A stretch of 64,000 nucleotides of DNA, from positions 68 to 64,067 of the forward strand of contig JAPPHA010000006.1 in assembly GCA_028874915.1 (NCBI GenBank), read 5' to 3'. Shown here piece by piece: positions 1 to 10,308 of this stretch. Under the pieces are notes generated by a model. That model did not search any database, was not told the origin of the DNA, and was given only the letters and a program-made list of their open reading frames with translations. This stretch comes from Paracoccaceae bacterium (GTDB lineage: Bacteria > Pseudomonadota > Alphaproteobacteria > Rhodobacterales > Rhodobacteraceae). Position 1 is the first letter of the stretch. Each line of letters starts with the position of its first letter. The position numbers and the translations under genes were made by a program.

Positions 1-77
1 TGGGGCAATTTACCCCGCAAATGGCCGTTGGGGTATTTATCCACTTGTCCTAACCGGGCCCGTTTTTTTATTTTGTT

Positions 78-91
78 GGGGGGGGGGGGGG
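78..91. repeat. 14-base G homopolymer near the left edge
   Basis: A run of fourteen G follows a T-rich stretch (61-77). It lies in no gene. In a 60% GC genome such a run close to an edge is more often an assembly or sequencing artefact than biology, so the first 100 bases should be treated with caution. Confidence 0.6.
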
Positions 92-123
92 CCGCCCACC
101 GCGCCGCCGCGATCGTCATTGGA

Positions 124-1358
124 TCAGAGGAAGCCCTCTTCCTTGGCAGCAGTGATGTATGCCGCCTCGATATCCGCAAGCGTCTGTTCGGCACTTTCGT
201 TGCCTTGCAGGAAGTCCGGAAGTTCCGTGAAGAATGCCTGGTGAAGCAATCCCATGAAGGGGAGCATCGGATAGGGCTGGGTACCCGCAGCTGCAGTGGC
301 AGCAACGCCAGCGGCGGCCGGTCCGGGAACATAGGCATCCATCAGCCAAACAGCCGCATCGTTGTTCGCCCGGACCATGTCATCGGAAATACCGTGGACC
401 ATGGCAATGAAGGTCGCTTCGGCATCTTCATCTGAAATGTTCTTGGCGATCGTGAAACCGTCCCACCAGAGCGTCGATGCCGGTGTCGAACCGCCGGCGA
501 CCATCGGGGCGCCGACCAGGAGCGTGTTCTCGACGACTTCGGGGGTCGATCCCTCGTCATCGAGAATCTGACCGCCGGTCGATCCCCAGAGTTGGGCAAT
601 CGCGAGGTTTCCGGCCTCCCAGATGGGAGCCACGGTTGACGTGTTGTAGGTCAGGAGTCCGGGTTGGCACATTCGGTCAACGCCTTGAGCATGTTGAGCG
701 TGGCAATCCCCTGTTCGTTGTTTACGGCCGGTTCAGCCGTGCCTGGCTTGAAGAATACGCCGCCATGCCCGAGGTACATGTTGACGAACTCCTCGCCGAG
801 ATTCCAGTCGGCCTTGAACAGGGCGGTAAACGGGTATTCCATGATGCCAGCGCCCTGGATCGCCTTGCAGGCGTCGAGAACCTCTTCGTAGGTGGACGGG
901 ACCGGTTTTCCGACCTGTTCGAGAATGTCCGTGCGAACGAAAAGATGCTGGGCGTTGGCCATGAAAGCGACCGCCATCACCTTGCCGTCGATGGTAATCA
1001 ACTGACTCTTCTTCAAATGTTGGCCGTGTTTCGCCACGAGGTCGTCAAGTGGCCGGATCAGGTCGTTGTTGATCAGCGGGACGGACGACGAATTGGCAAC
1101 AATCACTGCCGAATACTCGGCCGGGTTTGCCGTCAGTGCGGCGACCTGGATTTCGCGGTGCTGTGCCGTGTGGTTCTTGGAGAAAGTGACACCGTCGCCG
1201 GCGCATTCCTCCGCAGTCGAGACGACGGCATGCAAGGCAGGAAAGTCGTTGGACAGCACGCTGATGTTGCCCGAGGAAATGCCGCAGCCCGCTGCCGCGG
1301 ACCCGGCGAAAATGCACGCGGCCGAAACCGATGCCAGCGTCGTTTTCAATTTCAACAT
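124..1358 (-). pseudogene. Carbohydrate-type ABC transporter solute-binding protein, single frameshift
   Basis: The protein starts at 1358 with a signal peptide (MLKLK, hydrophobic core, alanine-rich cleavage region near residue 23) and matches the periplasmic sugar-binding proteins of ABC importers (family 1 type). The first frame stops with TGA at 651-653 after 235 codons. The homologous C-terminal half continues in another frame down to a TGA at 124-126. Adding one base within GACTCCTGACC near 653-656 would join the halves into about 411 residues, a normal family length, and read ANPDFLTYN. This is either a real inactivating indel or a sequence error. The permease genes expected downstream would lie past the left edge. 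Substrate unknown. Confidence 0.8.
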
Positions 1359-1564
1359 GGTTGGTTCTCCCTTCAGAAAAAACGAATGGCCGCCGTTCCA
1401 GCGTCAGACAGTCGGGGTCCGGCCATCGAACAGGATTGTGACCGCAGAAGACGCGCACCGAACCGGACAGCATGATGCTCGACTATGGCATCCACCGTCA
1501 GAACGTCCAGTTCCCCGGTCCGGATCAAACGGTCATGTCTTCGCAGACGGATGGATACCACGGA

Positions 1565-2581
1565 TCAGAGGCCTGTCAGCATCTTCTGGCGCGCAACAAG
1601 ATCGACACCGTTCTGATCGAGAAAATGGAGATGATCAATAAAGTTCCAATTCTCGGCCAGCAGTCCGCCCTCGCGACGATACAAGTCAACGACCCGCATG
1701 AAGGTCTGGTCCTCCGAAGCCGGCGTCAGGCCAATGTAGCCGCCGGTGGAACGCACGGCAAGACTGGGCCATCCGAAGAAACCGCCGTACATCCCTTCGC
1801 CGCACTGCATGCGGTGCCCGCAGTGGTATCCCCATTCGAGCCCGGCCTCGAAGGGCCCGGCGTGTTGTTCGATATAACGGTCCTGCGTGTAGGGTGCGCC
1901 GATGCCTCCCGGTCCCCACCAGATCATGTCTTCCGTCCAGTCGAGAACGAGATCCGCCTTCGTGGTCTTCACGTCGACGGCGACCAGCCGGTCGATCATC
2001 CGCATGATGAGATCCAGGGTTGTCCGCCCCTCCTCCGGAGATGGGTCCCCAAACAGCAGGCCGTCATGCGTGCGCGGGCCCGGCGTGACGATCGTGGCAC
2101 CTGTCGCCGCCGGCAACGCCTCGGCGCCGGTCTGGTGCATGAGATTGAGGATGTCGAGAAACAGGGTGACGTCGACAATTCGTCCAGAATCGACCTGGAA
2201 GAACTCGGCGTACCTGAGAAAGGTCGACTTGCGGTTCGGCCGCATCCCGAGAATTGGCCTGTCGAACAGTCCGAGCAGGTGGCCCATCGAGACAACCCAG
2301 GTCGACTGCCCGCCGTCGACGCGGTTTCGCCCGGAAAAGAAGATATCCTGGCGACGTTGAAGCGGCTGGAAGCTCTGGCGGATCGGGATCCAGAATTCCC
2401 TCGCGGCCGAGTCAGCGCCAACAACATCCCGGAACGGGTGGACGAACTGGAACCGGCAATCGACGGATGTGTGTTTGCCGAGCACGTCGGCGACAGCTTC
2501 CGAGGACGCGCTGTCGAAGTCCAGATAGTACTGAAGCACGAGCGCCTTGGCGGCCACAAGTTCATTCACGCTCGACGTCAA
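1565..2581 (-). CDS. SnoaL/NTF2-like domain protein
   Basis: About 338 residues. The sequence looks like two tandem SnoaL-like (NTF2-fold) halves, each with the aromatic-rich pattern of small hydrolase or cyclase-like folds (for example [13 protein letters not shown] in the second half). Such proteins bind small ligands and some are enzymes; no specific reaction can be assigned. The start is uncertain. TTG at 2581 sits 8 bases after a strong ribosome site (AGGGGAG) and is preferred. A GTG at 2608 would add nine residues but places the ribosome site inside the gene. It lies upstream of the binding-protein gene on the same strand, with about 200 bases between, so it may share the transporter's catabolic context. 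Confidence 0.65.
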   Translation of the reverse strand: MTSSVNELVAAKALVLQYYLDFDSASSEAVADVLGKHTSVDCRFQFVHPFRDVVGADSAAREFWIPIRQSFQPLQRRQDIFFSGRNRVDGGQSTWVVSMGHLLGLFDRPILGMRPNRKSTFLRYAEFFQVDSGRIVDVTLFLDILNLMHQTGAEALPAATGATIVTPGPRTHDGLLFGDPSPEEGRTTLDLIMRMIDRLVAVDVKTTKADLVLDWTEDMIWWGPGGIGAPYTQDRYIEQHAGPFEAGLEWGYHCGHRMQCGEGMYGGFFGWPSLAVRSTGGYIGLTPASEDQTFMRVVDLYRREGGLLAENWNFIDHLHFLDQNGVDLVARQKMLTGL

Positions 2582-2831
2582 TCCTGTTTCTCCCCTCTCT
2601 GTGTTCACCGGCGACGGCGATATCCGGCAGGAAAATGCCCGATTTGGCCGACCCTCGATATCGGCGACCGGGATTATCTCCGCAAAACGGAAAAGACCAT
2701 CGTCATGGAAAAGGAATCGCTTTGCCGGCGCCGCGCCGATTCCACACTGGACAAGCTTTCACAACGCACGCAATAACTTCTGCGACGTGTCCACGTCGGC
2801 ACAGTGCCGACCAAACCTTCCGGAGGACATC

Positions 2832-4778
2832 ATGATGGACGAAATCGTTTACGAACCATCAGAGGAATTTTCCGCCACTTCACATGTCGACAGGGCCGGA
2901 TATCGGGAAATGTACGATCAATCTGTTTCCGACCCCGACGGGTTCTGGGGAGAACACGGTTGGCGAATTGACTGGATTCGGCCCTATTCGCGCGTCCGCA
3001 ATGCGACTTTTGAATGGCCGGATGTTTCGATCAAGTGGTATGAAGACGGCATCCTGAACGTCTGCGCGAATTGCGTTGACCGGCACCTTCCCGAACGCGG
3101 TGAACAGATCGCCATCCTGTGGGAAGGCGACGAGCCGGGTTTGGAACGCCGCATCACCTACAGCGAACTTCACGAGCAGGTCTGCCGACTGGCCAACGTC
3201 TACCGGTCGCTCGGTGTCGGCAAGGGCGACCGGATCGTCCTTTACATGCCGATGATCCCGGAGGCTGCCTTTGCCATGCTGGCCTGCGCGAGGATCGGCG
3301 CGGTCCATTCCGTTGTCTTTGGCGGGTTCTCCCCCGATGCCCTGGCAAGCCGGATCTCGGACTGTGGCGCATCGCTTGTGGTAACCGCCGACGAAGGACC
3401 GAGAGGCGGACGGAATGTACCTCTCAAGGCCAATGTCGACGCTGCCTTCAAGACCTGCGGCGACGTTACAACGCTCGTGGTCAGACGCACGGGGGGCGGC
3501 CCCGGGAATGCCGAAGGGCGGGACCATGATTACGATGACATGATACGGTCCGCGTCCACTGACTGCCCGGTCGAACCCGTCAACGCTGAAGACCCGCTGT
3601 TCATCCTGTATACATCGGGATCAACCGGAAAACCCAAGGGTGTCCTTCACAGTTCCGGTGGTTATCTGGTGTTTGCCTCCATGACTCAGCAGTTCACGTT
3701 CGACTATCACGACGGCGACATCTTCTGGTGCACTGCGGATGTCGGATGGGTCACCGGACACAGTTATATCGTCTACGGCCCGCTCGCCAACGGAGCGACA
3801 ACGCTGATGTTCGAAGGGGTTCCTACCTATCCTGATGCGTCTCGATTTTGGCAGATTTGTGAACGCCACAAGGTCAGCCAGTTCTACACGGCTCCGACCG
3901 CCATCCGGGCGCTCATGGCCCTGGGGGACGACCATGTTTCCAAGTGCGATCTGTCGTCGCTCAAGGTCTTGGGAACCGTGGGTGAGCCCATCAATCCGGA
4001 AGCCTGGAACTGGTACAACAAGGTTGTCGGACATGGCACACGTCCAATCGTCGACACCTGGTGGCAGACGGAAACCGGGGGCCATCTATTGACCCCCCTG
4101 CCCGGCGCAACGGCAACGAAACCGGGTTCGGCTACCTTGCCTTTTTTCGGTATCGAGCCGGTGATCCTCGACCCGGTCACGGGTACAGTAATCGAGTCGA
4201 CTGAAGCGGAGGGGGTTCTCTGCATACGGAACAGTTGGCCAGGACAGATGCGGAGCATATTCGGTGATCACGAGAGGTTTGTGGCCACGTATTTTTCGGA
4301 CTTCAAGGGCTACTACTTCACTGGCGACGGCAGCCGAAGAGATGCCGACGGTTACTACTGGATCACCGGCCGGGTCGATGATGTCATCAATGTTTCGGGC
4401 CACAGGATGGGCACAGCCGAGGTCGAGAGCGCGTTGGTCTCTCACGAAAAGGTCGCTGAAGCAGCCGTCGTTGGATACCCACATCCCATCAAGGGACAGG
4501 GCATCCACTGCTATGTGACACTAATGGCTGGAGAAAAACCTTCAGACGCCTTGCGGACCGAACTCCGGCAATGGGTGCGACGCGAGATCGGCCCGATTGC
4601 GTCACCCGACCTGATTCAGTGGGCACCGGGTCTGCCCAAGACACGGTCCGGAAAGATCATGCGGCGAATTCTCAGAAAAATCGCGGAAAACGACTTCCAG
4701 TCACTGGGCGATACGTCGACGCTCGCGGAACCGGCTGTTGTTGATGACCTGATCGCCAATCGGCCAATTCGAGAGTAG
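2832..4778 (+). CDS. acs: Acetyl-CoA synthetase (AMP-forming)
   Basis: 648 residues, the usual Acs length. It activates acetate with ATP and CoA through an acetyl-AMP intermediate in the cytoplasm. Visible signatures: the N-terminal FWGEHG region of the ACAS_N domain, the P-loop-like [11 protein letters not shown] around residue 260, the WWQTETGG motif, and the C-terminal [11 protein letters not shown] containing the lysine that is acetylated in this family. ATG at 2832 is chosen because GGAGG lies eight bases upstream. An upstream extension in frame has no ribosome site and is not Acs-like. Propionyl-CoA synthetase is the main alternative, but length and motifs fit Acs. It is monocistronic and converges with the suf operon. 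Confidence 0.93.
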   Translation: MMDEIVYEPSEEFSATSHVDRAGYREMYDQSVSDPDGFWGEHGWRIDWIRPYSRVRNATFEWPDVSIKWYEDGILNVCANCVDRHLPERGEQIAILWEGDEPGLERRITYSELHEQVCRLANVYRSLGVGKGDRIVLYMPMIPEAAFAMLACARIGAVHSVVFGGFSPDALASRISDCGASLVVTADEGPRGGRNVPLKANVDAAFKTCGDVTTLVVRRTGGGPGNAEGRDHDYDDMIRSASTDCPVEPVNAEDPLFILYTSGSTGKPKGVLHSSGGYLVFASMTQQFTFDYHDGDIFWCTADVGWVTGHSYIVYGPLANGATTLMFEGVPTYPDASRFWQICERHKVSQFYTAPTAIRALMALGDDHVSKCDLSSLKVLGTVGEPINPEAWNWYNKVVGHGTRPIVDTWWQTETGGHLLTPLPGATATKPGSATLPFFGIEPVILDPVTGTVIESTEAEGVLCIRNSWPGQMRSIFGDHERFVATYFSDFKGYYFTGDGSRRDADGYYWITGRVDDVINVSGHRMGTAEVESALVSHEKVAEAAVVGYPHPIKGQGIHCYVTLMAGEKPSDALRTELRQWVRREIGPIASPDLIQWAPGLPKTRSGKIMRRILRKIAENDFQSLGDTSTLAEPAVVDDLIANRPIRE

Positions 4779-5590
4779 CCGAGGAATTCAACGGCGGAAT
4801 CCGGAATGCCGGTATCGGTATCGTTGCGATCAAGGCCGGACCGTGAGCGAACTGAATGTCGAGGCGGTGTGTGCCAGGCCAATGGAACGGATCCGTTAGG
4901 CCATTGGTTTACTGACACCAAGCCGGCATTTCCAATGATCGCTGCGATGGTTTTGTATTGCACGCCCTGTATTGCCTCCGTCGGGACGGGCGTCGCCGAG
5001 CACAATCGCTGGTTTGGATGTTCAATCGAGAGATGACGGCACAAATGCGCGGTCCATCACAGCATGCCCAGTATCAATATGCCGGAACTCTACAAGGCCC
5101 AGGTCTTTGATGTCTACGTCCCGCGCACCCGGTACCGGAGCGCTGAATTGGGGGCTGCGCAGGCGGGATGCTCCAGGACACCACGCCGTTTCGACTTTGG
5201 TCGTGTTCAGCTGTCGCCAAGCCCCTCGCGTGGTCGCGATTCCCTTCCAGCGCGAACACGTTCGGCGATCGTGACATCAGGATTGCAGGCGGCATGGTCT
5301 TCAAACAAAAAACTCGGAACTGCTTCCGACGGCGCTCCGGATTGGGCGCAAGTTCCCCACATTGGGTTCCGACGAAGTAGGGTTCACAAACCTCGGATGA
5401 AGGGTCGCCGCCGGATTCACGGATGGGATAGTGATCCTCGGTGCCTGCGCCCGGGCGCGTCAACCTCCGAATTCTTCACGACAAATCGTGGAATTTCGAA
5501 CCGAACGGTTGTCGAGCACGACGAAAACCGAACCAGATTTCCGCGGCGCGGACCCTGGAGAACTTCTGATCCCCACGTTTCGGGCGGCTT
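4779..5590. other. Intergenic region without recognisable gene
   Basis: About 810 bases between the convergent acs and sufS genes. Reading frames in all six directions are arginine- and proline-rich and look random. No tRNA, no clear terminator hairpin with a T run and no repeat was seen. SufA, SufE or SufT genes, which sometimes follow sufS, are not here. Confidence 0.5.
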
Positions 5591-6859
5591 TCAGGCTGCC
5601 AACAATTCGTGGCAGAGTTCCAAGGCTTCGATCAGGCGGTCGATGTCGTCCCGTGTCGTGTAGAGGCCGCAGGACGCGCGGCAGGTTGCCGTAACGCCAA
5701 GGTGCTCCATCAGCGGTTGCGCGCAGTGGTGTCCGGCCCGCACGGCGATGCCCTTCTGATCGACGACGGTAGAAATGTCATGCGGATGCCCGGCCCCGTC
5801 GATGGTGAAGGAAAAGATCGCGCCCCGGTCCGGAGCATTGCCCTGGAGCTTTAGCCAGGCGAGTTCCGCCAACCTCTCCAGTGCGTAATCCCGGATATCG
5901 GCTTCATGGCGTGCGATGGTCTCCATCCCCAGAGACTGGAGGTATTCGAGCGCGGCTCCGAGCCCGATCATCTGAACGATTCCGGGCGTCCCGGCTTCAA
6001 ATTTATGTGGCGGCACGTTGTAGGTGATGCCGTCACGCCGGACTTCCCGGATCATGTCGCCACCGCCCTTGAACGGCCACATCTCATCCAGCCTTTCCTC
6101 TCGGACGTACAGAGCACCAGAGGCTGACGGTCCGTAGAGCTTGTGACCGGTGACGGCATAGAAGTCGCAGCCAATCTCACGGACATTGACAGGCATGTGG
6201 ACAGCGGCCTGTGACCCGTCGACGAGAACGGGAATGCCGAGGCCGGCGGCACCTGTGCAGATCGCGCCGACATCGACCTGCGTTCCCAGAACGTTGGACA
6301 TGTGGGTCACAGCGATCAGCCGCGTTCGCGGTCCGACAGCGTCGAGGACTCTCTGAGGACGAAGTTCGCCACAAGAGTCAGGTTCGATCCACTTCAGGGT
6401 CACACCCAGGCGTTCGCGCAGAAAATTCCAGGGCACGATGTTTGCGTGGTGTTCCAGAACGCTGAGAAGGATCTCATCCCCGGCGGACATCACACGGGCG
6501 GCCCAGGCATAGGAGACCAGGTTGATCGCTTCCGTTGTTCCGGTTGTGAAAAGGATTTCGTGGTCGTTCGGTGCACCCAGAAAATCCCGAATAATGCCGC
6601 GAACGTTTTCGTATTTGTCCGTCGCAAGGTTGGAAAGAAAGTGCAGTCCCCGGTGAACGTTGGCGTACTCTTCCGAATACGCCCTGGACACGGCGTCGAT
6701 GACCACCTGAGGCTTCTGGGCCGATGCCCCGGTGTCCAGGTAGACAAGCGGATGACCGTTCACTTCGCGGGAGAGAATCGGGAAGTCCTTTCGGATCCTC
6801 TCGACATCGTACACCATGTCTCGATTGTCGTTCACCATCGAACTCAGGTCATTCGCCAT
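5591..6859 (-). CDS. sufS: Cysteine desulfurase, SufS type (group II)
   Basis: 422 residues; a PLP enzyme that takes sulfur from cysteine and passes it as persulfide to the SufBCD scaffold. The N-terminal region (RKDFPILSREVNGHPLVYLD) is typical of SufS. The PLP lysine is in TGHKLYGPSASG. The catalytic cysteine is in RAGHHCAQP near residue 375, followed by CRASCGLYTT. ATG at 6859 has GAGGAGG eight bases upstream. It is the last gene of the suf operon, separated from the other Suf genes by two membrane-protein genes. A second, group I desulfurase sits at the operon's front (12225-13289), so the cluster carries two sulfur donors. Confidence 0.95.
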   Translation of the reverse strand: MANDLSSMVNDNRDMVYDVERIRKDFPILSREVNGHPLVYLDTGASAQKPQVVIDAVSRAYSEEYANVHRGLHFLSNLATDKYENVRGIIRDFLGAPNDHEILFTTGTTEAINLVSYAWAARVMSAGDEILLSVLEHHANIVPWNFLRERLGVTLKWIEPDSCGELRPQRVLDAVGPRTRLIAVTHMSNVLGTQVDVGAICTGAAGLGIPVLVDGSQAAVHMPVNVREIGCDFYAVTGHKLYGPSASGALYVREERLDEMWPFKGGGDMIREVRRDGITYNVPPHKFEAGTPGIVQMIGLGAALEYLQSLGMETIARHEADIRDYALERLAELAWLKLQGNAPDRGAIFSFTIDGAGHPHDISTVVDQKGIAVRAGHHCAQPLMEHLGVTATCRASCGLYTTRDDIDRLIEALELCHELLAA

Positions 6860-6895
6860 CGGAGTGCCTCCTCGGTCCCTGGTCGGGTCGCTCGG

Positions 6896-7483
6896 TCATA
6901 TCGGTGCCTGCTGCTGAAATCCGACTACCGACAAGAGCATGGCCAGCATTCCTGCCACGACAAACAGGGTCACAATCACGCCGATGATGACAGCAAAGAC
7001 GTTTCTGAATCCGTGGACCTCCTTGATGAAACTGATGAACAGATAGGCAGCGGCCATCAAGGCCGCCATGGTGACCAGAAACGACAGGAAAGGCAGAACG
7101 AACCACGTCACCAACTGCGCGATCTGGAACAACATCAGGATCGCCTGCAGCCAGATCACTGTGGACAGGCAATCGGAAAACCCGCCCCGCCCCCCGAAGA
7201 CGCGCCCAACGCCGAACATCAGTGCCGCGATCAACGCCATGGCCGCGACTTGAATGATCGTCAAGAACAACGGAGCCGTTGTCAGCAACATGGTGCCAGG
7301 CCCAGCCGCACCCGGTCCCAGCCTGTCCATGGCCACCATCAGCAGTGTCCCAACGATGGCTACAAGAACCAGGCTCTCCACTTGCATGCGAACCGAGTCG
7401 CCAAGGAGCCGGATCACGATTCTCACGCCGTCACCCGGGCGCCTGATGGTCAGAGCCGCCAACTGCAGGGTATTCCTCAACAT
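6896..7483 (-). CDS. YIP1-family membrane protein in suf operon
   Basis: 195 residues with about five hydrophobic segments spread over residues 38-190, including LVLVAIVGTLLMVAM and the C-terminal VFAVIIGVIVTLFVVAGMLAM. The arrangement (short soluble N-terminus, then GGRGGFSDCLSTVIWLQ before a paired helix) fits the bacterial YIP1/DUF1282 family of inner-membrane proteins of unknown role. It is followed 36 bases later by sufS and is presumably cotranscribed. Function in Fe-S assembly is only suggested by position; similar pairs occur in suf operons of other alphaproteobacteria. Confidence 0.75.
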   Translation of the reverse strand: MLRNTLQLAALTIRRPGDGVRIVIRLLGDSVRMQVESLVLVAIVGTLLMVAMDRLGPGAAGPGTMLLTTAPLFLTIIQVAAMALIAALMFGVGRVFGGRGGFSDCLSTVIWLQAILMLFQIAQLVTWFVLPFLSFLVTMAALMAAAYLFISFIKEVHGFRNVFAVIIGVIVTLFVVAGMLAMLLSVVGFQQQAPI

Positions 7484-7722
7484 GCCGAAGGGATCCTATC
7501 CCAACCCCGATCCCCTCCTCCGCCGGAATGCAGGCGCTGTCGTCGGCCATCGTGACATGGTCCAGCGCTGGCAGTTGTTGGCGGCTGTCCGGTTGATTTC
7601 CAGACCGGAGATGGTTGGGTCGCCGACTCCGTCGCCATCAGTGATGGCTCGCCGTCCCGACAAACAGCCGGGAATTGCGGATGGAGATGGTCGTCGATCA
7701 GGCAGGCGTTTGAGATCATGGT

Positions 7723-8223
7723 TTACCTGTGCCTCGATCTGAAATCGAATTCGACCCGAATCAGGCACTGAATCCAGTAGGCAATAAACAGGGCGGCAAC
7801 CAGCGTGAGGAAGGCTGTCGACAGATAGCGGTTGGCAACAACGGCCACGATGCCCGCAACGAGGACCATAGGAGTCGACGCGAGAACCGCCCAGAACAAC
7901 GCCAATCGGGATTCGCGCCAGCCTCCGGCGCCGCCCACGGACCGTGCCAGGAGATGCGAAACCGCCGCCAGTGCATATAGCAGAAGCGGTGCCATCAGGA
8001 GCGATACCGCGAATTGACCGGCAATAACGGCTTCGAGAGGGGGCGCGTCGGGACCGGTGTTGGCCTGAGCAATCACCGGAAGGCGCGCGACAAAGGTCAG
8101 AAAACAAGCCAGAATTCCGTAAAACAGAATTCGCTCTTCGCCGACGTGCCGGTCGAGCTGCCGGTCGAAATTCTGCCGCGGATGGCGGTAGGATCCGAGG
8201 ATCTCCCAGGTCAGACTGGTCAT
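7723..8223 (-). CDS. Second YIP1-family membrane protein in suf operon
   Basis: 166 residues. A cytoplasmic N-terminus (EILGSYRHPRQ) is followed by four or so membrane segments, and the protein ends in the basic tail RSRHR. The GAGGWRESRLALFWAVLAS region matches the YIP1 core seen in the neighbouring 195-residue protein, so the two look like diverged paralogues. Its ATG overlaps the sufD stop (ATGA, 8220-8223), which shows translational coupling to sufD. A 239-base gap without a convincing gene separates it from the other YIP1 gene. Confidence 0.75.
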   Translation of the reverse strand: MTSLTWEILGSYRHPRQNFDRQLDRHVGEERILFYGILACFLTFVARLPVIAQANTGPDAPPLEAVIAGQFAVSLLMAPLLLYALAAVSHLLARSVGGAGGWRESRLALFWAVLASTPMVLVAGIVAVVANRYLSTAFLTLVAALFIAYWIQCLIRVEFDFRSRHR

Positions 8224-9545
8224 GAGCTATGCCTGGCTATCCATTCGGCCAGACGGTCCCGAAGATCTGCGGCGATTTCAAGATCCTCGATTTCGTCAAT
8301 GGCCTCTTCAAGGAAGGCCAGTACAAGCATCCGCTGCGCTTCGGATCGCGTAATTCCCCTGGCCATCAGATAAAACAGCGAGTCTTCATCAAGCGCACCA
8401 CAGGTCGAACCGTGCGAACAGGCCACATCATCGGCATAGATCTCGAGCTCCGGTTTCGCGAGGAACTGGCTGGTTCCATCGAGAAGAAGGCCTTTGCTGA
8501 TCTGATATCCATCAGTTTTTTGCGCACCTGGCCTGACCAGGATTTTCCCCTGAAACACACCTTTCGAGCCGTTTCCAAGAACTTTCTTGAACACCTGTCG
8601 GCTTTCGCAGCGTTCGGCATCGTGAAGGACGAAGACCGTATCGTCGTGGAGGAATTCGCCATCGCCGACGCAGACGCCGGCGACCGTGGCCTTGGCCTCG
8701 TCACCCCGGAGAGCGATGTAGGTTTCGTTTCGGGTGTGAACACCGTTGACGGTCATCGAGAAACTCCGGAACGAGGACTCTCGGGCCAGACGCACAAACT
8801 GATGTGTGGCAGCGACGCGGTCATGATCTCGCCCCTGGACACGGACGTGATCAAATCGGGCGTTCTGTTCGACATCAATCTCCAGAACGCTGTTCAGTCG
8901 CGCGGCGCCGGGCCCGTTCTCGAGAAGTGTGACAGATGCCCCCTTCCGAATTTTGACGAGGGAGTGAATGATCGCCTCGGACTGGTCCGTTTCACGCAGG
9001 TAGACCATGCAAACCGGCTTCGGAACCTGACCGTGGACGTCCATGACAAAACCGTTCCGTGCGACTGCGGTGTTCAGCGCTGCGAGAGGGCGCGCGATCG
9101 GAGACTGGCCGTCCGCTTCCAGCTTGCCAAAGAGGTCCCTTGACCAGTGGATGTCGAGCGCCATCGCCTCGGACAGCGGGACAATGTCAACGTTCGCCAT
9201 GACCAGGTCGTCTGAACGGTCGGGTGAGAACACTCCGTCAATGAAAACCATCCGCAGACAATCGGTTTCCTGGAAGACCGACCGGACGGCGGCCGACGCA
9301 TGCAATGGCATCGTGCAGTCGACAGGAGGACGCGTGGTTTCCGGGGATGTTCCTTCAATCGGCCAAATTAGCGGTCCCGGTCCGCTGAACCGCCAATACT
9401 CATCCCGCGGAACTGGTAACCCCATGGTTCGCAGGCGATTCAGGGCATCACGGCGAGCCAGACCGTGCCAGCCTGTGCCCTCCTTCGGATCGACCGCAGC
9501 CAGGATGGCGTCAAGCCCACCATTTCCCGATTTTTGAACAGGCAT
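8220..9545 (-). CDS. sufD: Fe-S cluster assembly protein SufD
   Basis: 441 residues. SufD pairs with SufB and the ATPase SufC to form the SufBC2D scaffold on which Fe-S clusters are built. The C-terminal beta-helix and helical end carry the family hallmarks: SHGSTCGALDEDSLFYLMARGI around residues 385-405, then a helix ending RLAEWIARHS. The N-terminus (GWHGLARRDALNRLRTMGLPVPRDEYWRF) is also typical. Its ATG directly abuts the sufC stop (TAAATG) and its own stop overlaps the YIP1 gene, so sufC, sufD and YIP1 are tightly coupled. Confidence 0.93.
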   Translation of the reverse strand: MPVQKSGNGGLDAILAAVDPKEGTGWHGLARRDALNRLRTMGLPVPRDEYWRFSGPGPLIWPIEGTSPETTRPPVDCTMPLHASAAVRSVFQETDCLRMVFIDGVFSPDRSDDLVMANVDIVPLSEAMALDIHWSRDLFGKLEADGQSPIARPLAALNTAVARNGFVMDVHGQVPKPVCMVYLRETDQSEAIIHSLVKIRKGASVTLLENGPGAARLNSVLEIDVEQNARFDHVRVQGRDHDRVAATHQFVRLARESSFRSFSMTVNGVHTRNETYIALRGDEAKATVAGVCVGDGEFLHDDTVFVLHDAERCESRQVFKKVLGNGSKGVFQGKILVRPGAQKTDGYQISKGLLLDGTSQFLAKPELEIYADDVACSHGSTCGALDEDSLFYLMARGITRSEAQRMLVLAFLEEAIDEIEDLEIAADLRDRLAEWIARHSS

Positions 9546-10301
9546 TTAGGCGACTTTCTTCAAGAGCCTCGAGTAACCGGTCTTCTCGACTCTCAGAGCC
9601 AACTCCGGCCCACCGGTTTCGACAATTCGGCCGTCCGCCATGACATGGACGACGTCGGGTTCAATGTAGTCGAGAAGTCGCTGGTAGTGGGTTATGACAA
9701 GGAAACTTCGGGTCGGATTTCGCAACCGGTTCACGCCGGCAGCGACCAGTTTCATGGCGTCGATGTCGAGACCGGAGTCTGTTTCGTCAAGGATACACAC
9801 GCGGGGCCGGAGGACGGCCATCTGCAGGATTTCGTTGCGCTTTTTCTCGCCTCCGGAGAATCCGGTATTGAGAGGGCGTTTCAGGAGGTCGGAACCGATT
9901 TCCAGTTCACGGGCGCGGGACCGCACCATCCGAAGAAAGTCCGCCGCTGATACCTCATCTTCACCACGGGCCTTGCACAGGGCGTTCATGGCCGTCCTGA
10001 GGAAGGTCATGTTGGTAACGCCAGGGATTTCGACCGGATACTGAAAGGCAAGAAAGAGCCCGTTGACCGCACGTTCATCCGGGTCCAGTTCAAAAATGTC
10101 ATCCCCGTCGAGAGTCACGGAACCAGCGGTTACGTCATAACCATCCCGGCCGGCAAGGACATAGGAAAGCGTCGACTTTCCGGAACCGTTGGGGCCCATG
10201 ACGGCATGAACCTGGCCGGCCGGGAGTTCAAGGTCGACGCCTTTCAGAATGGGTTTCTGTTCCTCCTCAAGGGAGACATGCAAGTCGGAAATTTTCAGCA
10301 T
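9546..10301 (-). CDS. sufC: Fe-S assembly ATPase SufC
   Basis: 251 residues from the chosen start. This is the ABC-type ATPase that drives conformational change in SufBCD. Visible motifs: Walker A GPNGSGKST near residue 35, the SufC-type signature FSGGEKKRNEI, and Walker B with ILDETDSGLDIDA. The frame stays open to 10445, but SufC homology begins at MLKISDLHV (10301), seven bases after the stop of the small preceding gene. The 48 upstream residues are charged low-complexity sequence read from the other gene's end, so 10301 is taken as the start. Confidence 0.94.
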   Translation of the reverse strand: MLKISDLHVSLEEEQKPILKGVDLELPAGQVHAVMGPNGSGKSTLSYVLAGRDGYDVTAGSVTLDGDDIFELDPDERAVNGLFLAFQYPVEIPGVTNMTFLRTAMNALCKARGEDEVSAADFLRMVRSRARELEIGSDLLKRPLNTGFSGGEKKRNEILQMAVLRPRVCILDETDSGLDIDAMKLVAAGVNRLRNPTRSFLVITHYQRLLDYIEPDVVHVMADGRIVETGGPELALRVEKTGYSRLLKKVA

Positions 10302-10308
10302 TGTTTCG

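Noticed and set aside
1..20. GGGG...CCCC inverted repeat at the left edge
   Set aside because: Only four base pairs and next to low-quality sequence; no terminator call made.
5064..5663. 199-codon plus-strand open frame downstream of acs
   Set aside because: Arginine-, serine- and proline-rich, no family features, and it runs into sufS on the opposite strand.
7484..7722. 80-codon frame between the two YIP1 genes
   Set aside because: Low-complexity, overlaps the next gene's start, no ribosome site and no family resemblance.
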